The notes under the pieces were generated by a model, which did not search any database, was not told where the DNA came from, and saw only the letters and a program-made list of their open reading frames with translations. Position numbers and translations under genes: made by a program. From assembly GCF_018918285.1 (NCBI RefSeq), contig NZ_JAHLQF010000002.1:62001-126000 (forward strand): DNA of 64,000 bases, written 5' to 3'. Of the stretch, positions 1 through 8,116 are shown piece by piece. Positions within the stretch are counted from its first letter, which is position 1. Every line of letters begins with the position of its first letter. Source of the DNA: Clostridium mobile (GTDB lineage Bacteria > Bacillota > Clostridia > Clostridiales > Clostridiaceae).

Positions 1-1373
1 CTGAATAGATTTATAGCAACAGAAGCGTTTATTATAGCACCTTTAGCACCGAATTCACTTCCATGAGGAACTTTCATTATCTTACCAGTGGCATCTGAGA
101 ACATTTGGCACCAGAAACTGCTACTAGCCCCTCCACCAGATAAGCGGACTTCATTAATTTCTCCTGGCATATGCTTATAGCAATCTAACATTTCCATAGC
201 TACTCCTTCGTATACAGCTCTTAGAAGGTCATATCTATTGTGATCCATACAAATTCCAGTAAATTGGGCTCTTGCAGTTGGTTTAACAAATGGTGCTCTT
301 TCTCCACCAGGGCTTAAATAAGGGTGATATATTACTCCGTTAGAGCCTATAGGAATATTTTGGGCTTTTTCTTCTAAGAATGAGAATAAATCCATATTAG
401 AGTTTTTAGAGTTCTCTTTATCTAAAGCACAAATATTATCTATACACCAATCTATATTAGGGGTTCCCATCATAGCTCCAAGGGCTCTCATCCATTTATT
501 TGGTATTCCATGAGCTATAGTCATACCTACATTTAGTGGAGTAATATCTGGGCTACTCATAGTAACTTCATTAAAACAAGTTGTCCCAACTATAGAGCAA
601 GCGTTTCCATCGTTTATTGCACCTACTCCTATTGAAGCAGATATTACATCAAAAGGAGCGATGACTACTGGTGTTCCTTCTATAAGTCCAGTAAAGTCTG
701 CAACATTTTTAAGTAAGGGTGCGAAAGCTTTAGTAGAAGGAATTATTTCAGGAAAAATATGATTCAGATCATCTATGCCATATAATTTTAAAAGTTCCTG
801 TGAATAAGTTTTTGTTCTTATATTGACATGAGGAAGTGAAGCATCGGATTCGTCTGTTGCAATAACTCCAGTTAATTTATATCTTAACCAATCTTTACAG
901 TAGAAAGCATGGGCTATTTTGGAAAGGTTTTCGGCTTCATTATGCTTTAGCCACTTCAAAATAGCATTTTGAGCACCGGGGAAAAGGGATGATCCGCATA
1001 TTTTGTAAGCTTCAGATGAAAGGCCACTTTCTTGCCACTCATTAATAATATTTCCTGCTCGTCCATCTGACCAAAGGATAGCATTTCTGATAGGATCTCC
1101 ATTTTTATCTATCATCCAACATCCATCCCCTTGAGCTGTAACTCCAATAGCTAATACATCTTTAGGGTTAATTTTGGATTCATCTATTAATTCTCTTAGT
1201 GTGTTTAAAGCAGCCTGAAAAACAGAGTACATATCTTGTTCAGCCCAATCCTGTTTAGGAGTAAGAACCTGAGTTTTTTGCTTAGATACAAATAGTTCAT
1301 GTCCTTGAAGATCAAATAATACGCTTTTAACTAGTGAAGTACCAGCGTCTAGCCCAATTAAGTATTTTTTCAT
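1..1373 (-). CDS. FGGY-family carbohydrate kinase (xylulokinase/polyol kinase type), 3' end cut by the window
   Basis: This would phosphorylate a sugar or polyol with ATP in the cytoplasm. About 457 residues are visible, starting MKKYLIGLDAGTS with the N-terminal phosphate-binding loop (DAGTS near residues 9-13). The stop lies beyond the left edge; FGGY kinases are usually about 500 residues. A substrate-site pattern LWSDGRA and the late GGG-A-S loop (about residue 420) are recognisable. The ATG at 1371-1373 is preceded by a GA-rich ribosome site. It is transcribed away from the DhaK/isomerase cluster across a 220-bp divergent promoter region, so shared control is likely. The substrate cannot be read from sequence; context suggests a tetritol, pentitol or the matching ketose. 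Confidence 0.85.
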   Translation of the reverse strand, partial: MKKYLIGLDAGTSLVKSVLFDLQGHELFVSKQKTQVLTPKQDWAEQDMYSVFQAALNTLRELIDESKINPKDVLAIGVTAQGDGCWMIDKNGDPIRNAILWSDGRAGNIINEWQESGLSSEAYKICGSSLFPGAQNAILKWLKHNEAENLSKIAHAFYCKDWLRYKLTGVIATDESDASLPHVNIRTKTYSQELLKLYGIDDLNHIFPEIIPSTKAFAPLLKNVADFTGLIEGTPVVIAPFDVISASIGVGAINDGNACSIVGTTCFNEVTMSSPDITPLNVGMTIAHGIPNKWMRALGAMMGTPNIDWCIDNICALDKENSKNSNMDLFSFLEEKAQNIPIGSNGVIYHPYLSPGGERAPFVKPTARAQFTGICMDHNRYDLLRAVYEGVAMEMLDCYKHMPGEINEVRLSGGGASSSFWCQMFSDATGKIMKVPHGSEFGAKGAIINASVAINLF

Positions 1374-1594
1374 ACTTAAACCCCCTCGAGATTTATTATT
1401 TTTTATTATTTCTTACTTTTTCGTATGGAATTTTATTATAAATATATTCGTGAAATGGAAATTAATACAAATAAAAAAGGAAAAGTATAAATAGTTATTT
1501 TTTTAAATGAAAAAACATAGACATGTAATACAAAACAATAATAAAAGAGAATAAATGAAAATAAAAAATAGAAGGATAAAATAGGAGGGTAAAA

Positions 1595-2590
1595 ATGAAA
1601 AGATTATTTAATGATCCATATAATATTGTAGAAGAAATGTTAGAAGGATACTGTAGAGCACATAAGAAATATATAAGGCTTTTAGAAGATGATAGACGAG
1701 TAGTAATTAGCAATGCTGCCCCCATAAAAGACAAGGTTGGAATAATAATAGGTGGTGGATCTGGACATGAGCCACTGTTTTTAGGATATGTAGGAGAAAA
1801 CTTTGCTGATGCAGCAGTTATAGGCAATATTAATACATCACCTTCACCGGAACCTTGCTACAATGCTGTAAAGGCAGTGAATAGCGGCAAGGGTTGTTTA
1901 TATATGTACGGTAATTATTCAGGAGATGTAATGAATTTTGATATGGCAGCTGAAATGGCAACAGATGAAGGTATTAGAGTAGAGACGGTAGTAGTTACTG
2001 ACGACGTAATGTCATCTAAAGTGATAAGTGAAAGAAGAGGAGTGGCAGGAGACTTCTTTGTATTTAAATGTGCAGCAGCCAAAGCAGCTATGGGAGGAGA
2101 TTTAGATGAGGTAAAGGCAGCGGCAGAGAAAGCTAACGATAATACAAGATCCATGGGAGTTGCAATGTCTTCATCTACTTTACCAACCAAAGGAAGCCCT
2201 ATATTCCATATGGAAGAGGGTGATATGGAAATAGGCATGGGCATTCATGGAGAGCCAGGTGTAAAAAGAGAAAAATTAAGAAAAGCGGATGAAGTTGTAG
2301 GAGAAATAATGGAACACATTTTACCAGACATTCCTTTTACATCAGGAGATGAAGTTTATGTTTTAGTGAATGGATTAGGGGCAACTCCGTTGATGGATCT
2401 ACATGTATGCTACAGGAAGGTTGATGAAATATTGGAGGAAAAGGGGATTAAAGTATATAAATCCTTGGTAGGAACCTTCGCTTCTTCTATGGATATGGCA
2501 GGTATGTCAATTACCTTAATGAAGTTGGATGAAGAATTAAAAGAATTGATGGATTACCCTTGTGACACCCCTTACTTTGTTCAATACTAA
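1595..2590 (+). CDS. DhaK-like dihydroxyacetone/tetrulose kinase subunit
   Basis: This is a DAK1 (DhaK) domain protein of 331 residues, the usual length for a stand-alone DhaK. It carries the loop GGGSGHEP (residues 53-60) and GIHGEPG, where His218 is at the position of the E. coli DhaK histidine that covalently binds the ketone substrate. Known DhaK needs a DhaL subunit to bring ATP or phospho-DhaM. No DhaL domain is found in this protein or elsewhere in the window, so the partner must lie outside or be replaced. DhaK relatives also act as L- or D-erythrulose kinases (LerK/DerK, which are DhaK-DhaL fusions). It is first gene of the rightward cluster with a strong AGGAGGG ribosome site and lies 29 bp before the isomerase gene. 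Confidence 0.85.
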   Translation: MKRLFNDPYNIVEEMLEGYCRAHKKYIRLLEDDRRVVISNAAPIKDKVGIIIGGGSGHEPLFLGYVGENFADAAVIGNINTSPSPEPCYNAVKAVNSGKGCLYMYGNYSGDVMNFDMAAEMATDEGIRVETVVVTDDVMSSKVISERRGVAGDFFVFKCAAAKAAMGGDLDEVKAAAEKANDNTRSMGVAMSSSTLPTKGSPIFHMEEGDMEIGMGIHGEPGVKREKLRKADEVVGEIMEHILPDIPFTSGDEVYVLVNGLGATPLMDLHVCYRKVDEILEEKGIKVYKSLVGTFASSMDMAGMSITLMKLDEELKELMDYPCDTPYFVQY

Positions 2591-2619
2591 ATTAACAATA
2601 AGAATGGATGTGGAGGAGT

Positions 2620-3381
2620 TTGAGAAAGCAAATAATAGGCTCTAGTTGGAAAATGCATATTAATTCTATTAATATGGCAGAGGAAACTGGTGAAGATTTA
2701 AATAAATTATTGGGGCATGAAAGTAGAGTGGAGATGTTTATACTACCTTCTTTTCCTATGATACCTAAATTATCTGAAGTACTTAAAAATAGCTCTATAA
2801 AATATGGTGCACAAAATATGTGCTATGAAGAAAAGGGAGCCTTTACAGGGGAAGTGCCACCACTAGTTTTAAAGGAATTAGGATGTTCTTATGTGGAAAT
2901 TGGTCATGCAGAAAGAAGGTCTTATTTTAATGAGAGAGATGAAAACATTAATAAAAAGGTGAGATTAGCCTTTAAATATGGAATGATTCCCGTGGTATGC
3001 ATAGGGGAAGAGGAGAGAGATAAAAAAGAAAACATAGGTGAAATAAAAATAAGAAGTCAAATACTTTGGGCTTTAAATGGATTGTCAAAGGAGGATGCAC
3101 AAGAGGTTATTTTAGCTTACGAGCCTGTTTGGGCAATAGGTAAAGAAGAAGCAGCTTCTGTGGATTATGTAGAAAACATGCATGGACATATAAGGGATAT
3201 TGTAAAAAAAGAGTTAGGTGAAGAAGTAAGTAAAAATATAAGAATAATATATGGAGGGTCAGTAGGTCCTGAAAATTCTAAGGAATTAAGCAAAAGAGAA
3301 GATATAGATGGAGTATTCGTGGGGCGTTTTGGATTAGAAGCTGAGAACTTTAAATCCATAGTAGATAATTTTATCCGATGA
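2620..3381 (+). CDS. TIM-like isomerase (TpiA2/EryH type), L-erythrulose-1-phosphate isomerase candidate
   Basis: This is a triose-phosphate-isomerase-fold protein of 253 residues when started at TTG 2620. That start gives MRKQII...WKM, matching family N-termini, and sits just after GGAGGAG; an upstream in-frame ATG at 2608 would overlap the ribosome site. Catalytic Lys11, His96 (IGHAERR) and Glu168 (AYEPVWAIG) are present. However, the usual Asn of NWKM is Ser and the Ser of GHSERR is Ala, which argues for a side-pathway paralogue rather than glycolytic TpiA. In Brucella, TpiA2 (EryH) isomerises a tetrulose phosphate and works with EryC and RpiB (EryI), homologues of which lie downstream here. 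The stop codon and last residues fall inside a dispersed repeat, so the C-terminus was set by that insertion. Confidence 0.82.
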   Translation: MRKQIIGSSWKMHINSINMAEETGEDLNKLLGHESRVEMFILPSFPMIPKLSEVLKNSSIKYGAQNMCYEEKGAFTGEVPPLVLKELGCSYVEIGHAERRSYFNERDENINKKVRLAFKYGMIPVVCIGEEERDKKENIGEIKIRSQILWALNGLSKEDAQEVILAYEPVWAIGKEEAASVDYVENMHGHIRDIVKKELGEEVSKNIRIIYGGSVGPENSKELSKREDIDGVFVGRFGLEAENFKSIVDNFIR

Positions 3382-3667
3382 CTACCATCCGTAATACTAT
3401 CATCGCACTCTGTGAAAGCGATTCACGTAAAATCAAAGATTTTGGTTCTCTGCTTTTCTACAAGTGGGAGATATTAGAACTCTTGAGTTCCAGCGATTTA
3501 GAGTTCTTATGCTGTGCATAACGGATGCTACGTCCCTGGATAAGTTCTTCTCCTAAAGGATAAGGATTTCTAAGAAGCAAAGCTTCTAAGAACTCTCTTA
3601 ATAACCTTCAGTTGGAGTAAGTATTCCTTTTAAGCAAACTCCATCTGAAGCTAAGAATCACTTGATA
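3366..3667 (-). repeat. Dispersed multi-hairpin repeat, copy A (302 bp)
   Basis: This fills nearly all of the gap between the TIM-like gene and the glycerol-kinase-like gene. It is the reverse complement of copy B at 63024-63278, near-identical along its length except for about 47 bp present only here (around 3407-3453). Internal inverted repeats can form several hairpins: CTTCAG/CTGAAG arms near one end, AGAACTCT/AGAGTTCT, TTATGC/GCATAA and CGATG/CATCG near the other end. There is no long terminal inverted repeat, no obvious target duplication and no open reading frame. This resembles a non-autonomous, hairpin-ended element or a structured RNA. It provides the stop codon of the upstream isomerase gene. 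Confidence 0.85.
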
Positions 3668-3712
3668 AAAAACAAATTATAAGAAGCAAAATTTAATAAG
3701 GGGGAAATCATA

Positions 3713-5203
3713 GTGGATAAAAAGATTTTAGTCATTGACCAAGGAACTACGGGCTCGCGTGCTATAGTTTTTGATGATAATGGTGATAGAGTTTCCATGT
3801 GCTATGAAGAGCATACCCAAATATATCCTCAAGCAGGATGGATGGAACATAATCCTTTAGAAGTATGGGATGTAACGATAAAAGTGGCTAGGGAAGCTTT
3901 AGTTAAGGCAAATTTAACAGGTAAAGATATTTCATGCATCGGTATAACTAATCAAAGAGAAACCACTACTATTTGGGATAAAAATACTGGAAAGCCACTA
4001 TATAATTCAATTGTTTGGGGATGTAGAAGAAGTAGTCCACTATGTACAAAGCTAATAAAGGAAGGATATAGTTCTATATTCAATGAAAAAACTGGCTTGG
4101 TAATAGACCCCGTTTATTCTGCCACAAAAATTAAATGGATAATTGATAATGTGCCAGAAGCAAGAGAGAAGATTAAAAAGGGCGAAGGGATTTTTGGAAC
4201 TATAGATACTTGGCTATTATGGAAGCTAACTAAAGGAAGAGTACATGCTACAGATTATTCAAACGCTTCAAGAACTCTTTTATTTAATGTTCATACCCTA
4301 GAGTGGGATAAAGAACTCTTATGGATTTTAGATATCCCAGAAGAAATATTTCCAGAGGTAAAACCCTCGGTTAATTTTTATGGATATGCAGATAAGGAAT
4401 GGTTCGGCTGTGAAATACCAATAACAGGTATAGCAGGAGATCAGCAAGCTGCATTATTTGGCCAAACTTGTTTTGAAGAGGGATCAGCTAAAAACACTTA
4501 TGGAACCAGTGCTGTACCATTGATGTTTACAGGAGAAAAAATAACAAAGAGTGATAAGGGGTTGCTTACCCTGGCTTGGGGAATTGATGAAAAAGTTAAT
4601 TATGCTATGGGAGCAAGTATTTTTATTGCCGGAGCAGCGGTACAGTGGTTAAGAGATGGATTGAAGATTATAGAAAGTTCTAAAGATGTAGAAAAAATGG
4701 TTCTTAGTGTACCTGACAATGGAGGAATTTATTTTGTACCAGCCTTTACAGGATTAGGTGCACCTCATTGGGACATGTACTCTAGAGGATTAATAATAGG
4801 ACTAACTTCTTCAGTAACAAGAGCTCATTTAGTTAGAGCTACAGTAGAATCTTTGGCTTACCAAGTAAAGGATCTCCTAGATGAAATGGAGAAGGAATCA
4901 AAAATAAAGTTAAGAGAATTAAAAGTAGATGGGGGAGCAGCTAATAATGATTTTTTACTACAGTTTCAAGCGGATATGTTAAATTGTAAAGTTATAAGGC
5001 CAAAGGATATAGAAACGACTTCCTTAGGAGCTGCATACTTAGCAGGGTTAGGAAATGGGGTTTGGAAGAATCAAAGTGAGATAAAAGAAAAATGGAAAGT
5101 AGATAAAATATTCTATCCTCAAATGAAAGATGAAGATAGAGAAGCCTTGTATTATAAATGGAAAAAGGCAGTACAAAGATCAAAGGAGTGGTTAGATGGC
5201 TAA
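3713..5203 (+). CDS. Glycerol-kinase-like FGGY kinase
   Basis: This is a GlpK-type kinase of 496 residues (E. coli GlpK has 502), converting a polyol such as glycerol to its 3-phosphate with ATP. Visible motifs are DQGTTGSRA near the N-terminus, NQRETT (the Arg-Glu pair that binds glycerol in GlpK), IVWGCRRS, and GIAGDQQAALFGQ with the catalytic Asp-Gln. It starts with GTG after AGGGGGAAA. It lies directly downstream of repeat copy A and overlaps the next gene by 8 bp, so it is co-transcribed with the epimerase and RpiB genes. Its place in a tetrulose-phosphate isomerase cluster makes a four-carbon polyol a possible substrate, but the active-site residues look like true glycerol kinase. Confidence 0.88.
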   Translation: MDKKILVIDQGTTGSRAIVFDDNGDRVSMCYEEHTQIYPQAGWMEHNPLEVWDVTIKVAREALVKANLTGKDISCIGITNQRETTTIWDKNTGKPLYNSIVWGCRRSSPLCTKLIKEGYSSIFNEKTGLVIDPVYSATKIKWIIDNVPEAREKIKKGEGIFGTIDTWLLWKLTKGRVHATDYSNASRTLLFNVHTLEWDKELLWILDIPEEIFPEVKPSVNFYGYADKEWFGCEIPITGIAGDQQAALFGQTCFEEGSAKNTYGTSAVPLMFTGEKITKSDKGLLTLAWGIDEKVNYAMGASIFIAGAAVQWLRDGLKIIESSKDVEKMVLSVPDNGGIYFVPAFTGLGAPHWDMYSRGLIIGLTSSVTRAHLVRATVESLAYQVKDLLDEMEKESKIKLRELKVDGGAANNDFLLQFQADMLNCKVIRPKDIETTSLGAAYLAGLGNGVWKNQSEIKEKWKVDKIFYPQMKDEDREALYYKWKKAVQRSKEWLDG

Positions 5204-6122
5204 TATAATGTTAGGAATGAATACCAGCTTTGCTTTAAATAGATATCCTCTAACAGAAGAGTGGATAGACATCATAGTAGATGAATTGGGTTTAAAATAT
5301 GTTCAATTTTATTTTGATATGTTGGACCCAGTTTTAATTGAAGAAAATGCAAGAAAGAAAGTGTGTTATGAAATTAGAGAATATGCTGAAAAGAAAGGTA
5401 TAGAAATAATTAATACCGCCACAGGAGCGATATCTCATCAGACAAATTTTCTACTTCATCCTGATAAAGAGCTGAGAAAGAGTTATATTAATTGGTATAA
5501 AAAATCCATAGATCAAACTAAAGACATGGGATGCTATTCTACAGGAGTATACTTAGGTGCTTTTAGCATGAATGACATTAAGAATGAAAAAAGGAAAAAT
5601 CAATTATTAGAAGAGCTAATTGAAACCATGGGAGAATTATCTGTGTACGCTGACAAGCAAGGATTGAAAGAATTGATAATTGAACCTATGTCAATTCCAA
5701 GAGAATACCCATCCACCATTGAAGAAACGGAATACATTTTTGAAAGATTAAATAAAGTTTCAGCAATTCCTATATATTTAAATCTTGATGTAGGACATTT
5801 AGATATAACATCTAAAAATCAGGAGGATAGTGATCCTTATTGTTGGATTAAAAAGTTAATACACAAGTCTAAAATATTACATTTACAGCAAACAGATAAA
5901 AGTGCGAGTCATCATTGGCCATTTACAGAGGAAAACAATAAAAGAGGAATAATAGATGGAGCAAAGGTTGTAGAGACAATAGAATCTACAGAGGTAGAGA
6001 ATATATATCTAGTTATGGAGCTGTTTTATAAGGCCTATGGTTTTAATGATGAGATAGTAATTCCAAGCCTTAAAGAAAGTGTGAATTATTGGAAATATAT
6101 TCTAGATGGGAGGGCTAAATAA
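5196..6122 (+). CDS. Xylose-isomerase-superfamily sugar-phosphate epimerase (EryC-like)
   Basis: This is a TIM-barrel sugar-phosphate isomerase/epimerase of 308 residues, close to the size of Brucella EryC, which epimerises L- and D-erythrulose 1-phosphate. Metal-ligand-like residues of the superfamily are recognisable in order: Glu in IIEPMS (about 168), Asp and His in LNLDVGHLD (about 197-201), His in SASHHWPF (about 239) and Glu in VMELFYKAYG (about 274). The gene overlaps the kinase before it by 8 bp and the RpiB gene after it by 1 bp, which indicates tight translational coupling. The EryC assignment is inference from fold plus neighbours; D-tagatose-3-epimerase or another ketose epimerase role is possible. 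Confidence 0.75.
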   Translation: MANIMLGMNTSFALNRYPLTEEWIDIIVDELGLKYVQFYFDMLDPVLIEENARKKVCYEIREYAEKKGIEIINTATGAISHQTNFLLHPDKELRKSYINWYKKSIDQTKDMGCYSTGVYLGAFSMNDIKNEKRKNQLLEELIETMGELSVYADKQGLKELIIEPMSIPREYPSTIEETEYIFERLNKVSAIPIYLNLDVGHLDITSKNQEDSDPYCWIKKLIHKSKILHLQQTDKSASHHWPFTEENNKRGIIDGAKVVETIESTEVENIYLVMELFYKAYGFNDEIVIPSLKESVNYWKYILDGRAK

Positions 6123-6577
6123 TGAAGATAGTTATAGGGTGTGATCAAAATGCCTATAAATTAAAATTAATTATAATGAATCACCTAAAAGATATTGGCA
6201 TTGAGTATGTGGATTTTGGATGTTATGAAAATGAAGAAGTATTATATCCCAATGTTGCTCTAAAAGTTGCAAATGGGATTGGTAAAGGTGAATTTGAAAG
6301 GGGAATTTTACTTTGTGGTACAGGCATTGGCATGTGTATAACCGCTAATAAGGTACCAGGAGCAAGGGCTGCCGTATGTCATGATGTATATTCAGCTGAA
6401 AGAGCAAGAAAGAGCAATAATGCACAAATTTTATGCATGGGGTCAGAAATATTAGGACCAGCTCTTGCTAAAAAACTAGTAGATATATGGTTAAGTTCTG
6501 AGTTTCAAGGAGGGAAATCTAAGCCTAAAGTTGATCTAATAGAAGAAATAGATAGGAACTTTAGAATTGAAATATAA
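6122..6577 (+). CDS. RpiB/LacAB-family isomerase (EryI-like)
   Basis: This is a 151-residue member of the ribose-5-phosphate isomerase B family, which interconverts aldose and ketose phosphates. It has the N-terminal GCDQNAYKLK loop, the catalytic-cysteine segment LLCGTGIGM (about residues 65-73) and CHDVYSAERARKSNNAQ (about 87-103) with the conserved His and Arg residues. The start ATG overlaps the stop of the epimerase gene (ATAATG). Brucella EryI, an RpiB homologue, makes D-erythrose 4-phosphate from D-erythrulose 4-phosphate; together with the EryC-like and TIM-like genes the full three-isomerase set is present. A plain ribose-5-phosphate isomerase or allose-6-phosphate isomerase role cannot be excluded. 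Confidence 0.85.
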   Translation: MKIVIGCDQNAYKLKLIIMNHLKDIGIEYVDFGCYENEEVLYPNVALKVANGIGKGEFERGILLCGTGIGMCITANKVPGARAAVCHDVYSAERARKSNNAQILCMGSEILGPALAKKLVDIWLSSEFQGGKSKPKVDLIEEIDRNFRIEI

Positions 6578-6586
6578 ACCTCAAAT

Positions 6587-6620
6587 AAAGATAAGGTAGC
6601 TCTAAAGTTACCTTATCTTT
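6587..6620 (+). terminator. Hairpin after the RpiB gene
   Basis: A 12-bp perfect stem (AAAGATAAGGTA with TACCTTATCTTT) follows the RpiB stop by 9 bp. The U-run is short on the plus strand, so it may be a partial terminator or RNA-stability hairpin within the cluster. Confidence 0.6.
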
Positions 6621-6654
6621 AAAAATATAAAAATATATATCGGGAGAATAGATT

Positions 6655-8106
6655 ATGTATTTTATTGGATTAGATATGGGAACACAAGGGGTAAGGGGAA
6701 TAATTACAAACTATAAAGGGGAATTAATATGTTCAAGTAATATAAAGTTTAATGTTATTAATTGCTCAAATATAGAAGGATTTATTGAACAAGACCCTAG
6801 TATGTGGTTAAATTCAGCCATCGACGTCTTAAAAGATTTAGTTTATAAGTTTAAAAATACAGGAAAAAAAGTAGAGGATATAAAGGCCCTATCTTTAGAT
6901 GGCACTTCAGGAACAATTATCTTTTTGGATGGAAACAATAAACCTTTGACCAATGGAATTATGTACAACGATAGAAGAGCATATGAAGAAAGTCATATAG
7001 TTCAAAGCTACGGTAAAGAACTTAGTGAATCTTTAGGGTATAAATTTAACTTTTCTTACGCCCTTCCTAAAATATTATGGGTTAAAAATCATAGATCAAA
7101 TATATATGAAAAGACTAAAAAGATACTGCATCAAGGGGATTATATTTTAGGGAATCTTATAGGTATTTTCTGTACTTCAGATTATTCTAATGGATTAAAA
7201 ACAGGATATGATTTAATAAATAAAAAGTGGCCTGATTTTATTGAAAAACTAGGTATTTCTAAAAGAATATTGCCTAAAGTAGTAGCGCCAGGAGAGGTAA
7301 TTGGAAATATAAGCGGCGAAATTAGCAATATAACTGGATTGAAAACTAGCACTTTAGTGGTAGGTGGCTGCACAGATGGATATGCATCCTCTATTGCTTC
7401 AGGCATGAGTAAAGAGGGGGAATTTAATACTTCTTTAGGGACAACTATTACAATAAAAGGTATATGGAATAATATTATTAAGGATAAGCATGGAAGGATA
7501 TATTCCCATCTACACCCAGAAGGATATTGGATTGTAGGAGGAGCATCTAATATAGGAGGGAAATCTTTAGATTCTAGGTTTAAAAAAGAAGAATTTGATA
7601 TCTTAAATAAGGAACTTGACAAATATGCACCTACAAATATAGTTATGTATCCTCTAATAGGAAAAGGGGAAAGGTTTCCTTTTGTAAAAGAAGAGGCAGA
7701 AGGGTTTATAATAGGGGAACCTAAAGATAAGGCGGAGTTATATATAGCAGTTTTAGAAGGGGTAGGGTATATAGAAAGACTTTGTTATGAGACTATTGAA
7801 GATTTAGGATGTAAGGTTAAGGATTATATATTCATAACAGGTGGAGGAGTAAAATCAAAAGAATGGTGCCAGATAAGGGCAAATATACTTAATAAAACAT
7901 TGTTAATACCAGAGATTTGGGAAGCAGCAATGGGTGCAGCTATATTAGCCACCTCTAAAACTTTTTACAGTAGTTTAACAGAAGGGGTGGAGAATATGGT
8001 GAAAATAAAAGAAAAAATTGAGCCTAAATATGGACAAGAAAAAACTTATGAAGAGAGATATGAGATGTTTAAAGATAAATGTAGAGAAAAATCTTATTTA
8101 ATATAA
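6655..8106 (+). CDS. FGGY-family carbohydrate kinase (ribulokinase/xylulokinase-like)
   Basis: This is a second-type FGGY kinase of 483 residues. The N-terminal GLDMGTQGVRG loop, LSLDGTSGT (about residues 82-90), MYNDRRA (about 103-109), a GGCTDGYAS segment with the catalytic-base Asp (about 240) and the late TGGGVKSKEW loop (about 400) are all visible. The DGTS motif is seen in ketopentose (D-ribulose) kinases, but the substrate is not defined by sequence. The ribosome site is CGGGAGAA. It follows a hairpin and is separated by 10 bp from the phosphohexomutase gene. It is the third FGGY kinase in 8 kb, which suggests that several polyols or both chiral forms are handled. Confidence 0.85.
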   Translation: MYFIGLDMGTQGVRGIITNYKGELICSSNIKFNVINCSNIEGFIEQDPSMWLNSAIDVLKDLVYKFKNTGKKVEDIKALSLDGTSGTIIFLDGNNKPLTNGIMYNDRRAYEESHIVQSYGKELSESLGYKFNFSYALPKILWVKNHRSNIYEKTKKILHQGDYILGNLIGIFCTSDYSNGLKTGYDLINKKWPDFIEKLGISKRILPKVVAPGEVIGNISGEISNITGLKTSTLVVGGCTDGYASSIASGMSKEGEFNTSLGTTITIKGIWNNIIKDKHGRIYSHLHPEGYWIVGGASNIGGKSLDSRFKKEEFDILNKELDKYAPTNIVMYPLIGKGERFPFVKEEAEGFIIGEPKDKAELYIAVLEGVGYIERLCYETIEDLGCKVKDYIFITGGGVKSKEWCQIRANILNKTLLIPEIWEAAMGAAILATSKTFYSSLTEGVENMVKIKEKIEPKYGQEKTYEERYEMFKDKCREKSYLI

Positions 8107-8116
8107 GGAGGGCTCA

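Noticed and set aside
1495..1827. 110-residue minus-strand ORF opposite the DhaK start
   Set aside because: It is a shadow of the DhaK reading frame and the AT-rich leader, with a low-complexity hydrophobic tail.
3366..3667. Group I intron or IStron as the identity of the dispersed repeat
   Set aside because: Clostridial IStrons carry a group I intron with recognisable P7/P3 core and usually tnpA/tnpB. I could not find that core or any ORF, and the copies do not interrupt a gene in a way that would need splicing.
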